A stretch of DNA of 64,000 nucleotides from Gymnothorax reevesii (lineage: Eukaryota > Chordata > Actinopteri > Anguilliformes > Muraenidae): contig CM056574.1 of NCBI GenBank assembly GCA_029721435.1, positions 32,320,001 to 32,384,000 on the forward strand, read 5' to 3'. Shown in pieces: positions 1 to 27,974 of this stretch. The position numbers and the translations under genes were made by a program. A model generated the notes under the pieces. That model did no database searches. It saw only the letters and a program-made list of their open reading frames with translations, and was not told the DNA's origin. Numbering within the stretch: position 1 is the stretch's first letter; every line of letters starts with the position of its first letter.

Positions 1-13
1 AGTAACTCTCTCC

Positions 14-923
14 TGACCCCCACAGAATCATCTGATTTTTTGTGAAATAACTTTGGATATTTAATGAAGCCATGCAAAATGTTACCTACATATTATGAAT
101 ATTTCAAAGTTACAGGCCTTGAAGTACACAAGTGTGGGTTGAAATTTTGCTCAACATACCCAGTCTAGATAATCATCAAGTGGATATCTGCACAATGGAT
201 GTTTCACCAAAGGATTTGGGTCACAATATCCATGATGTTCTTCCAAAATATTTGTTGGGTGTTGACCCATCAAATTATATTCCCAGAATAATATTTTGGC
301 ACAAGTTAAGCCTCATAGGTATCATACTGTAGGTAAAAGTGAGACCTTTCACTCGCTATAACTCATTTTGATCAACCACATATTCCACATGGTGAGATGA
401 CCCTGGAAATTTTCACCCCAAAAGCACTTCTAAAAGTTCTCTTGGGTGAATTATCAAAAAACAGATGGCGTGTCTAAGGTACCAATACTTGTCTCTATTA
501 AACAATGTCATGGACATTAAATTGAAGCAGTATTACAATTGAAACCATGATATATCCCATGATATTGATGCTCGTAGTAGGTAAAAAACATTGTGCTGAA
601 CAGAAACATTTTTGCTTTAAATTGTGAGACCTAGAGAGAAAGTAAAATAAAGTTTTTACCTGGGCTAAAATATGTTTTATCATCAATGAAAATTTCATGG
701 CATATCTCTGGAAATATGACATTATGACGGCTCAAAAATGCTCGAAAAAACAAATTAAGAATGCAAAATTTTGACGCACCTGTCCATCCTCTGAAAACCA
801 ATAACTTGAAAATATTCATAGAATGAAGGTAAAATTTCTCACGGCTCCCTTCATCATATTAAATTCATTGACCAAAAAACCAAAAAAAAAAAAAAAAAAA
901 AACAGCCAATTCTGTGGGGGTCA
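14..923. mobile_element. Unclassified TIR-bounded DNA element
   Basis: A perfect 15-bp terminal inverted repeat, TGACCCCCACAGAAT at 14-28 and its complement at 909-923, encloses 910 bp with no intact ORF. Next to the right TIR is an A-run (about 882-902), and the T-rich sequence inside the left TIR is partly complementary. No clear target-site duplication is seen. It is probably a non-autonomous DNA transposon; the superfamily is unknown. Confidence 0.5.
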
Positions 924-1854
924 AGAACTTTTTTCAGAATTGGTGGATTTTTTTCAGAATGACCCAGCTCCTCACTGCGACTTCACATCTACAGAGATTA
1001 GGCTCTGCAGAACTCATGGCAACCACTAGGGGCAGTACGGAGACCTGAGCAGCTCAGAAATCTCTCGAGGATCAGATGAAGAACCTCTGCAAGCAGTATG
1101 GATGGATTTAAGAGAAGTAAAATCCTATCAAAAATAGTGTGACAGTTAAAATTAACTAGGCCTGATTGGTATAAGTTGGGATGCCTCTACTGTATAACCA
1201 AATAAGCCACAATTAGGTGAGCCTTATGGACAGAATCAGAATAATTACCAATTCTCACCAATTCCATGGTGGTTTACTGCTATAATCAAGTAGAACTCAT
1301 TAATTATGAAACAAAATTTTAAATTTTTAAATTGTTATATTTTCAGATAAAATGATCAAAACTGATAAATAATATGGTCATGTAAATTTAAGCTTTGAGG
1401 TTGACAAATTTTTTATCTGACCCATGTACAAAAAGATTTCACCATTAATGAGGCAATTCTGGCGCTCATATTCTGATACACCCCATTGGTAACACTTATC
1501 AGAGTAAAGGTGGTGATTTAGGAACAGATTAGCAGTTTCCCCTCACAGAAGATGAGCGGAGAAGGCACGGCAGGGAAAAATGGTCAGAGATCAGTGCTCC
1601 AGCTTCTGAAGAGCTTTAAGAAAACAGCCAGTGTAATATTTTCAATTTGTTTGAGCCATTTGACTCCCTGAGCAGATTTACAATGCTTTGTTGCATAAGG
1701 GATTTATTTTTATGCCAAAAATAAGGGCAGTGATTCATGCAAAGATCAAGAGTTTCATGTTTTGTTCGAAAAGTTGAATTGCATCCATTATCTCGACCAT
1801 GAATCATTTCAAGGCAGTTACAGGCTTTAAAAAATAGGCGTGCAATGCACGGAA

Positions 1855-1974
1855 TACCCCTCAGCCCGATGTAGAAGTTTTTTGGAGACGTCTGCTCGCC
1901 CGCCGTGCGACCGCCCGCCCGCCCAACCGCGCGAAGGATAGGAATACCACGTCAGCCTTGAGGGCTGAGGGGTA
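1855..1974. mobile_element. Small GC-rich MITE-like element
   Basis: A perfect 13-bp inverted repeat (TACCCCTCAGCCC at 1855-1867, complement at 1962-1974) encloses 120 bp with a (CCGC/CGCC)-rich core around 1898-1932. It contrasts sharply with the AT-rich flanks. The family is not recognised. Confidence 0.45.
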
Positions 1975-2866
1975 AAAAGCAAAATATACCCGCTAGCTGT
2001 TCACGTAAGTATCATAGTCATTTGCCAGACAGTGATTTTACCATTGTAGTTTCATTAGAACAACTTCCGGGCAACCTACTTATCTCAAGTGTGTAATAGC
2101 TTTAGAATTCAGTTAAAATTTTAATTGATGTGCTACAACTCCAGTTAAACAAGAGTCATCAGAAGATGACATATCCCCCTAGTCCCTGATTATTTGTGAA
2201 AGTCATGTCAATCCTACACTTTCAAAGAAATTCAAACAAGAATGTTGAGGTGATTTTCCTCTGGAATGATCAGGAAGTATGTACTGGCAACATCTAGCAA
2301 AGACTATGAAGCACACTTTGACAAAGGCAATAAAAAAACAAGGGTCATTAATGAACAGTGTTTTAGTTCTGCTTCAGAAACAAAGCCAGCCCTGCGACTA
2401 AGTACACAGAATACATGTATTGAGTATGGTGCTGATATCTTGCATAGTTTCCGAGTTCTGCTCTAGAAACAAAATGATTACGGACAGCTGGACGGACGAG
2501 GCAGTTCTTCGTCCGCATTCTATGCCAGGGGCATAAAAAAAAAAAATCCCCATGCAGAAAAAGGCATTGTGTCTGTGCACTGAGGGAACCTATGACAGCA
2601 GACCCTTCCATGCTGACTTCATCATTATCTGCTGAAGGCAGTGTTACCATCTTTACGGGAACAAATCTATAAATATCCTTACATTTTAGAACATTCACAT
2701 AAAGTAGGCAGGCCAGGTGTAACAAATATGGCACAGTATGTACGCCTGGTGCACAACCCTGAGGTATGTGACACAGGAGCTCTGTAAGGTGACTCAGGTA
2801 TAGTCAAAGCTACATAAATGTAAGCAGGACAGGTAACTCCAGTATAACAGCCAAGGTTTGCAATCA

Positions 2867-19300
<16,434 letters not shown>

Positions 19301-19490
19301 AAAAAAGATAACGGCGATATCAGCTGGGTGAAGGAGGAAATGATGATCCGCAAAATGTGGGAAATTCAAGTCCAATTGAGATTACTTTCCCAGTGGCGGT
19401 TGAGCTCCCCTGCTCCGTGAATGGACCAGAGGTAGGCTAGCTAGGCAGTTCTTCAGGAGCAGATCATGATTAAAGGTGAGATAAAAGTAC

Positions 19491-20460
19491 ATGGGGAAAA
19501 TGAGTGGACAGATGCTTGACAATCTTGGTAATGGGGAGAAAATACTAAAGAATGACAACAATGAGCGATCTGGGTGTGAGGAAGATGGGCATGAGCAAGT
19601 TCAGAGGGAAAGACCTGAAAATGTATTGTCATATCAAGTTTTAAGGAAAAGGCTCAAAAAAACATTGAAAAGTCATCTAATTTCTTTTAACAACTAGGGT
19701 GAGGAAGATGAGAGGGACAGCATATGCAAAGGTCCTTGATGTTGGCAACCTGTTGGTGAGATGGGTAAATGAAGCACTGCTTGAGAAGGTACTTAAACTA
19801 AAAGAGGTAGAAAAACTTAAGGCGGAAAGCACTTGGTGGATGGGAGCTTGAAATGGTGATGGATGTTAAGGAGGGATCGCAGAGGTGTTAATGATTGTAC
19901 CTAGGTATAGAGGAAATAAAGAGGAATATCAAAAATGGAAAAGTAATCAAGGCCCCCTGATCATTGCCCCTCAAAGGCTGAAACCAACTGTAGAAGAGAA
20001 GATGGATAGTGAGGTAGTATTAATTGAATTTGAAAAAGAGAATGTGCCAAAGAAGTTACCCCTGAGTTTTATGCTTGTCCACATGAGCATGCATGTGCCA
20101 AAGCCTTTGAAATGCTTTAAATTTCAAAGGCTTGGAAACAGCCACACCTATAAAGAGTTGAGGGGATGTCCTGGATGTGGAGAAGACCACAAGCATGGGG
20201 ATTGCGGAACTAGTGCTACCAAAGTGCTGTACATGAATACTATTGAAATGGTGTAACCGTGGAGGAGCCAATAATGAGGCATATAGCAGGTATGTGGTTA
20301 TGAGATGAGAGAATCAAATCTGAAAAGTAAAAGTGGAAAAAAGGATCACATTTGCAGAGGCTGAAAGAATGTTCAGAGAACGGAACAGTGCTACTAATGA
20401 ACAAGGAGCAATGGGAATAGGAGAGGTACAAGCAAGAAAAAAGGCAGGATTTATGTGGAT
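19491..20460 (+). pseudogene. LINE ORF1 (gag-like) remnant
   Basis: An open stretch starts at ATG 19491 (MGKMSGQMLDNLGNGEK...). A later open stretch (19885-20256) carries HVPKPLKCFKFQRLGN then CPGCGEDHKHGDCG. The second knuckle keeps the CX2CX3HX4C spacing; in the first one a Cys is replaced by Phe. Stops and shifts separate the pieces. The role would have been RNA binding in the retrotransposon particle. Confidence 0.8.
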
Positions 20461-20639
20461 TCATTGCAAGAGCGATGAACAGTAAGGCTCAAGTAAAGTA
20501 CAAAAAAAGATAATTTTCAGCTGGTTATCTCCGCAGCAGTGAATTATTTTGGAATAGAGGGACTGACGTTAGAATAAGTCAGAGGGGACCTCACCAATCA
20601 GCCAAGAAGCACAATTGATTGGCTAATACTTATGCTAAT

Positions 20640-23600
20640 TCTCCTACAATGGAATTTCAAGAGCTTACTGGCTAATGGCATGGAGTTCAAGCATTTCATT
20701 AAAGAAACGGCTGTATAACAGGACATATTATGTGCTAACAAAACTTAGTTAAAACCAACTTTAGACTTTGTAGTGTCTTTGTATTCAGTTTTAAGGAAAA
20801 TAGGACTAATGGGGGAGGAGGTGGTTGTGCTATATTTATCAAACAAGATATTGTTTATATATCCATATTGGGTACTGGAAAAGGGAGATGATGAGGATTA
20901 TGCAGTGGTTGCAGTGCATGAATGAGGGGAGCAAATAATTAACTGCTATAATCCATGCAAAAGGTTGGATTTAGGCAGCCTACTGGGGATACTAGGGCAA
21001 AACAGACATAGAGTAGATTGGTGTGCAGATTTTAATGCTCACAGTTCAATGTGGAGCCATTCGCATAAGGGCTCAAATGGAAATGTACTTGAAGATGTGA
21101 TGGATGATGGGGATTTTGGCTGTATGGCTGATGGTAAAGGAATGAGAGTAAACATAAAAACGGGATCTGAATAACCATTTGATATACCTTAAGTGTCGAA
21201 TCCCTTAGTTGGAGTGCATTGTGGGAAGTTTGGACAGTTCCAACAGTAGGCAGCGATCCTGACCCAGTATCATACTTGGTGGGATAAAGAATGGAGGTGA
21301 GGCCAGGTGATGGAATCTCTAAGTGAGTCTTTGGAAAAGCAGATTCGGATAAGTTCCACAGGTTGAGTGAGGGAGCAAGGACAAGGCTTGACATCCCTGG
21401 AGAACCAAATAAAATCAAAAATCAGGGAACTTAGGCAATTATTATGGCAGGAAATGGCTCTATACCTTGGCGTAAAATTTAAATAATTAGAGAACTGGCA
21501 CCTTGGTGGACAGTGGAGTTTTTTTCAGCCAGGGGGTAAGAAACAGGGATAGAACATTCAGGTTCAGACAAGTTAAAAGAATTCATAATGAGCATCATTT
21601 GATTCAGTATATGGAGACAGACAGTGATTAAAACAACAGTCGTCAAGCTAAGAGGAAAGTTGGAGAAATTCTTTGCCGCAAGATAGGAAGAGCACCTACA
21701 AGAGAGATATTTGGAGTTGACAAAGGAATAATAATATCTGCTTATGGCACCTGAAAAGGAAATGGCAGTCTCAAAACACAGCTACCTAGTTGAGGAAATT
21801 TTTCAGATAAAGGGGGAAGAGAAAGAACAATGACTCAGCATCCAGCTGTCTTAGGCAGGAGGGAAGAAACATGATACAATTAATGAGGCAATTTTCTTTG
21901 GCAGAGATGGTCGGAGCAATGAATAAATCAAGACCACCCTCTCCAGGGTACGGTCATATATGCTTTGTTGCACTAAAGCATCTCGGGGAAGGAGCGATCT
22001 CGAAGTTCCCGCTGCTTGATAACAGAGTGTGGGAGGAATGAAGATTACTTAGTTCACGAAAAGAGGCAGTAGTGATTCTGATTAGAAAACTGGCAAGGAT
22101 CCATCCAAACTTACTTGTTACAGGGAGAGGAGTGCAGGCAAGTTATCAGAGTGGTTTTGGGAGTAGAAGAATACTATGGATTCAGTAATGTCTCAAGGCT
22201 GAAATAAAAAAAGGTCCAGGCAAATACGGAGTCAGTAATGGCAATGTTTTTGACATTTGTCAAGCTTATGACATGATACAGAAGGGATTGCGGCACGTTC
22301 GCACTGTGGGTAGTGCTACATCCTCACAGCAAGAACCTTGTAGATCATGGACTTGAATGTGGCCTGGGCCTTTCTGTGTGAAGATTACACGTTTGCCTTG
22401 TGTTTGCTTTGGATCTCTGGTTCCTTCCCACAGTCAGAACACATGCATGTCAGGCATGGATTGGAGGCTCTTAATTGCCCATAGGTACGAGTGTGTGAAT
22501 GATGTGTGCAGCCTGCAGTAGATTGGCGAGTTGTCCAGGGTGTGTTCCTCTCCTTCGCCTATAGTCAGCTGGGATAGGCTCCAGCTCTCGTGTCCGTAAT
22601 TAGGAATAAGCAGTACGGGAAGGATTGGTCATTAAGCTGCACAAGAGGGGTGTTGGTGGAAGACTTGTTTAACTGGAAAATTGATTTTTTTTTTTTGTCT
22701 GGAAGAAAAATTCAAGTAAGGATTGAGTCTGTAACTCAGTTAGAAATGTTTGAATCAAGAAGACAGGGTGATAAGCCTGCTCCTTTGCATTGTTATGCTG
22801 AATGACGTCTTCTCGAAGGTACAACTAGGTATTAGTAGGCCATGTCTGCAGATGATGGAATACTGTGGAAAAGAGGAAGGAACATGGAACATTTAATCAC
22901 AGAAGTACAAAGAGCAACTCATTGGGGTGGTGGCGTGGGGTTATGTTTGGGAGTGCAGGTTCTCAGTGGAAAAAAAAAACTCATCCTTTTTTTTTTCTTT
23001 TTTTTACACCAGGGAAAGAACTGTGGAAAGGATGAAGCCAAGGGCATACGGTATGGCAACGAATTAGAAGGGTTTGGAATATTTAATTTCTTTGGAGTTC
23101 TTTGTGATTGATGGATAAAATTACTATATCCAGAAACTGCAAAAGAAATGCAAAAATGTAATAGTGATGAGATGTTTGACTAGAAGGAAATGGGGAGTAA
23201 GTTGCTCATCGTTAAGAAGAATGTGTGGAGCCTTGATAATAACTCTGTTGGATTATGGCTGCGTGGGTTGTGTATGGATCTGCAGCCAGGTTTGTTAGAA
23301 GGAAATTGGATGCAATTCTGGCACTGGCATTGAGAGTGTGCTGTAGAGCTTTTAAAACATCACAGTACCTGCCCTGCAGGGTGAAATAGGAGAAATGGCA
23401 CTGAAATTAAGAATGATGCAACTGATGGCAAACTACTGAGCTAATTTGCAGGGACACAATGATTCCCACATAGTAAAAAAAAGAGTTGCAAGAGCGCTGG
23501 GAGATTGAAGTATCAAAGGGATAACTTTGGTCTGGTGGGGAATGACATTGCAGAAGCATTAGGAGTGTTTGATCTGAGGATAAGCCCTTCAGGAGTTTAT

Positions 23601-24660
23601 CCAGTTGTGGCTCCTCGGTGCTTGTGTGGCCTGATATGGATTGGTATTTGGTAGAGGTTAAAAGGAAAGAAAAGAGGTAAATTTGATTCGGTCTGTGCAT
23701 TCTATTATTATGTAATGAAAGAGCATGGTGGTTTAACACAGATTTATAGGCATAGTGCTTAGAAACCCGGGACTGGAGTGACAGGATTTAGGGTGGCAAC
23801 ACCAGCAAAAGGAATTGGAATTAACAAGAATATGTTAACAGAAGAACAGTTAAGGGTTTGCAAAGCAGAGATGTTGACAGTATTGGTTACCCTATTATGA
23901 TGGATGCAAAAAAATGAGACAATATAAGGTGTTGGTGTACACAGATTCATCCTCAGCCCCAGTGAGTTTAAGGACCTTCCTTTCAAACCGTCGTCAAAAT
24001 GTTCTATGAAGTCATTACCTCAGTCACAAGAACAACGCATCAGGGAGGTCAGGTAGAATTCCTGTGGGTTCCAGAAGGGAGGATGAGGATGTGGATGAGT
24101 TGACAATGAGGGCTTTAAAGAAAGGAAAGATTAAAATGCGAAATTGTATCAGTGAAGGAGAGGTTAAATGTGGTAAGAAGAATAAGACAGAGGGGAAAGG
24201 GAGGCATCTGTAGCAAATCAATAGGGTGTCGATGTTTCTAGGGTAGCTAACGCCTTGAGAATGTCTCACGAAGAATTCTTGAAGGTGCGATTGTCTGCTG
24301 TGCGTACTGTATTCGTAATTTCTAACCCCAGGAAGACTAGTGATCACTGATAAGTTGCAAATGGGGATCCTAAATGAATAAATAATAGGTACCGGACACT
24401 GGGGAGAAGAAACTGTTTGTCAAGGTGAAGGTTAGGGCACTGTGCACTAAACAAAACACTGATCATGGTAGGGAAACTCCAGGCAGGCTTATCTGGCGGT
24501 CGTCATGAAGAGAACTCCGTGGATTACACGGAGGAGGCGTGGGACACAGATCGAGGTGATGAGGAATAATCCGACGGTATTAGGAATGCTGGAATTCACA
24601 TTAAAATGACTGCTGAGCATGGGAGAGAGGTAGCACAGGTTATTGAACTGTTAGCTTTTT
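20640..24660 (+). pseudogene. LINE ORF2 remnant (endonuclease, RT, RNase H)
   Basis: The endonuclease opens LLQWNFKSLLANGMEFKHFI (20640) and keeps ADFNAH (about 21026-21043). RT blocks include EKAYDM-like AYDMIQKGL (22264-22290) before the insertion and LHKRGVGGRLFNW after it. The RT active site reads SADD (22845-22856) where the family has F/YADD. RNase H keeps YTDSSSA (about 23938-23958). Multiple stops make it inactive. Confidence 0.85.
22291..22618 (+). mobile_element. SINE-like teleost repeat nested in the LINE
   Basis: A 328-bp insertion splits the LINE RT. Near-identical flanks GAAGGGATTG (22281-22290) and GAAGGATTG (22619-22627) look like the target duplication. The head (CGGCACG...CTACATCCTCACAGCAAGAA) and body (CCTTTCTGTGTGAAGATTAC, CATGCATGTCAGGCATGGAT, AGCTGGGATAGGCTCCAGCT) match a repeat seen in very many teleost genomes that ends in a GGATAAGCGG-type tail, here GAATAAGCAG. 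Confidence 0.8.
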
Positions 24661-24960
24661 AAAGGATACTGCGACACTTTGATACTTTATAGGATATGAA
24701 AGATAAATGGGAATTGGGTGCTAGAGTGGCTGACACGGACAGGGATTTTGTTGTAAGGCTAGGGTGTAAAGTGTAAGATAAAGTGTAGTTTGTCTGTTTA
24801 TGTTTTTTATTTGTTGTTTTTGTTGTTGAAGGGATTTAGATTGTGAGTCTATTGTCTGATTCACATTCCAGAGCTGAAGGTAGCAGTAAAGCGCCAATAT
24901 GCTGGACCTTAACCTCTGGAAAAGAGAGGGAAGGAGATTGTGTTCTGCTCTCCAATAAAG

Positions 24961-26488
24961 TTTTATTCAATTTGGGAGCACAAGTAACGCAGGTTCCACT
25001 CGAGTTCTGTGAGCGACCCAATGGTAATGTAGTTTGGTCAGGAGTATAGTCCCCAGAATCTGCAGGGTTGGCTGTTTCCAAAATGGCAGAGTGTGGTAAG
25101 GTTGAGTCAGTTAGCAACCTCTTTTCTTGGGATAATAGGAAACTGAATCATTGAATTGGCATTTTTGGTGTGCACGGATTAAGTGACCGCTAAGTTGAAC
25201 TTCATTTCAACTTAATTTGAGCATTTAATCACTTTCATCAAATACCTCAGCCACAACTCTTACCCTGTTGCTGCTACAGATGCCATCTTTGTCATGTGGG
25301 TAGTGACTCTACCTGTTCCAGTTATTTTGATACTTCACGTGCTCTTATACTACTCATGTATCCTCACTACCAATGTTCCCCTTTTGAATAAACCTTTATG
25401 TATCGCGTCCCTGAGTGATTACTAAGGCCAACATGTATCTCATTCCCATTGCACGGAAGTGTGGTACTCTCAACTCGACTCACCTGGAACCATGCCTTTT
25501 GGGCCTTTCATTGCCATAAGTTGTGGACTGCACCGCGGATTTATCTGAGAGCATCGTCTCTAGAATCATTACCATTCCGACTGCAAGACATGAGAAATCC
25601 TGCGCATAGCTACGATAGCAACTGCAATTTTTTTATTCACTCGACCTAACCCGGATTTTTAACTGTGGCAGCCCGCAAAACCATACCGTGGACAGTCGCC
25701 AAAGTGCAGACATTCTACATTGTTTGTTGACGGAAGGATCCAGTTAGAGTTGGATGGAGGAACTCGCAACGTCAATATGACGTTCAGCTCAGTACCTCGC
25801 CTACAGCAAGCTGACACCATCTGCAGTGGAAAACATAGAGGAAGTACTTTGCACGCGAATACAGTGAAGTTGAGTCATACCTTACTGGGTGGATAAACAA
25901 CATTAGGTGTTGCTCAGGTCATCAGCTTGTAGGCCATTTTGCCAGAACAGCTTCAATGGTAAGGGACCCTTTTCATTTATTCGTTGGGAGGAATTTAATT
26001 TGTCATTGTTCCAAGTTCAAAATGGAAATTAGCAGCACCTTGGTTGTATATACAATGCTAATTTCCTGTCCTAGAGTCTCGTTGTTTGTCTGTGTTAGAG
26101 CCCATTGAATTGTCATCCGTGAATTTATAAATGTGAATTTACGGAGGCTCAATGCATACAAATTTAAATTGTCAGTGTTCATGCAAGTATGGTGTTGCTG
26201 CTGTACACTGTGTAGCTCACGTTTTTAACAATTTAAGTGATGAGTGTTGTGTCTGTCCGTCCGTCATGCTTCTTGCCAGAGGCAGAACTCCTACCCCATT
26301 CAAAATTTCTCAACATGGTTTCATATATGGATACATCGTATTGTGTAGATGCAGCTTTACATATTTCCCTCGTCCTTCAGTCCATCTGTCTATTGACCTT
26401 TTTTTTTTTTTCCAGGCTAAATATCAGCTAATCCCGTTCTTTTCTGGGCCAGAACTCTTAAAACGTTCAATATTACTCAATTAAATTT
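24961..26488. other. Intergenic DNA without recognised feature
   Basis: No conserved coding exon or classifiable transposon is seen. A T-run precedes a degenerate unit (about 26399-26485) that recurs at 27250-27450. Confidence 0.5.
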
Positions 26489-27170
26489 AAGGGATCTTCA
26501 GGGTAAAGTGTAGAAATAACCATAATAATGTAACAAAAAAAAAAAAAAAAGAAATTAACATACTCAACATTTTAACCTCATAAAATGTAGTATTTTGATC
26601 AAAATTTACAAGTACATAGTTGCCATGGAAACCGCACTTTAATGACAAAATCTGAAAATGTTTTGTGGTGCTGATATTTCAATAACCCATGGACAGATTT
26701 TACTCAAATTAGTCTCATGTGAAAGGTTTAAGATAGTTCTAAGAAATGACATGTTTTTTTTTTTTTTTTGTTTGGAATATTTATGAATATTTAATGAGCG
26801 CTGTTATGTAACCATAACAAAAATCACTATCATCAACTTGCTTCTTTTCAAAATTAACCCCCTAGGGATGCACCTATCTAGAAAATCCTGTCATTTCATA
26901 GATCTCCAACAGATACAACTTCAGTCCAAATTTTAAGTCAATCAGATGATATTAATGATTTTATGAATGCCACAAGGTTGAAAATCAGTTAAGATTTTGA
27001 TTTTCATTAATTTGCATTTAAAGTCACAAGTAACAATTGAGGCAGAGGAAAAACATTAATTCTTGGTGTTTACTGACATCTCACCGCATTCCTTTATTTA
27101 TTTTATGTGAAAATCAAAAATATTGAAATTTTCAAAAAAAAAAATTACATTTTTACCCTGAAGACCCCTT
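26489..27170. mobile_element. Unclassified TIR-bounded DNA element
   Basis: Inverted ends AAGGGATCTTCAGGGTAAA (26489-26507) and TTTACCCTGAAGACCCCTT (27152-27170) differ at one of 19 positions and enclose 682 bp of AT-rich, non-coding DNA with A- and T-runs. The layout is like the element at 14-923 although the ends differ. Target duplication is not clear. Confidence 0.55.
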
Positions 27171-27512
27171 GATATATGGAGAGATCTCACTGCGCAGATG
27201 TGCCTTTTCATACCTCTGTCCGTCCTCCTTTTTTGTCTGCCGGTCTCTCGCCTCGTTTTGTCTCCAGGCCAGGTATCAGCCATCCCGATCTTTTCCGTGC
27301 TGGAAGTCCAAAACCGTTTGATATTTCTCAACGATAATTAGCATACAGATGCATCTTTTTTCGGTAGATGTAACTTTTCATGCTCCTATCCGTCTCTCAG
27401 CTGTGTCCTGTTTCCAGGCCAGATTTCAGCCATCCTGTGGTGGGGGATCTGAGTATTTCATGCTTGTTGAATTATACATTTGTGCATTTTTTTTTATGTT
27501 GATGCACACTGC

Positions 27513-27768
27513 AAATGAGCTCATGGTTACAAGGTACCGTCATAAGAGTGAAATGACACTGTCATAACTGTTACATGTGTCATGTCACTCTTATGACGAA
27601 GTTGTCATAATCAAGATAACCCAAACAATGTCAAATTATCATCTCAAAAATCGAATGACACTTAATGACAACGTTTATGACATTGACATAATGTTTATGA
27701 CACGTTCATGACTGTGTCATGTCACTCTTATGACGATACCTTCAAGTAACGTGTTACCGAGCTCATTT
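27513..27768. mobile_element. MITE with repeated hairpins
   Basis: Ends AAATGAGCTC and GAGCTCATTT enclose 256 bp. GTCATAAGAGTG-type words occur once forward (27540-27551) and twice inverted (about 27584-27597 and 27721-27734), so nested hairpins can form. Many TTATGACA words fill the interior. This resembles a dispersed fish MITE; its superfamily is not assigned. Confidence 0.65.
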
Positions 27769-27974
27769 TCACAGGGCAACTGGTGGACATAAATGGTCTC
27801 TTACCAACTCTCCAGGGATAGACTGCAATGCTGTCATGGCTTAAAATCCTGACACAAGATCCATGTTGGTGTTCAGATTGCTGGAAATTCCATACTGACA
27901 ATCAACTACATAACGTCTTTTTGTTTCAAACACATTTTTTGTTTAAAGTCGTGCAATCTTTAGAGAGGGGCGAA

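Noticed and set aside
20098..20134. Hairpin CAAAGCCTTTGAAA...TTTCAAAGGCTTGG as a structured RNA
   Set aside because: It coincides with the zinc-knuckle coding region of the LINE ORF1 and is explained by the coding sequence plus drift.
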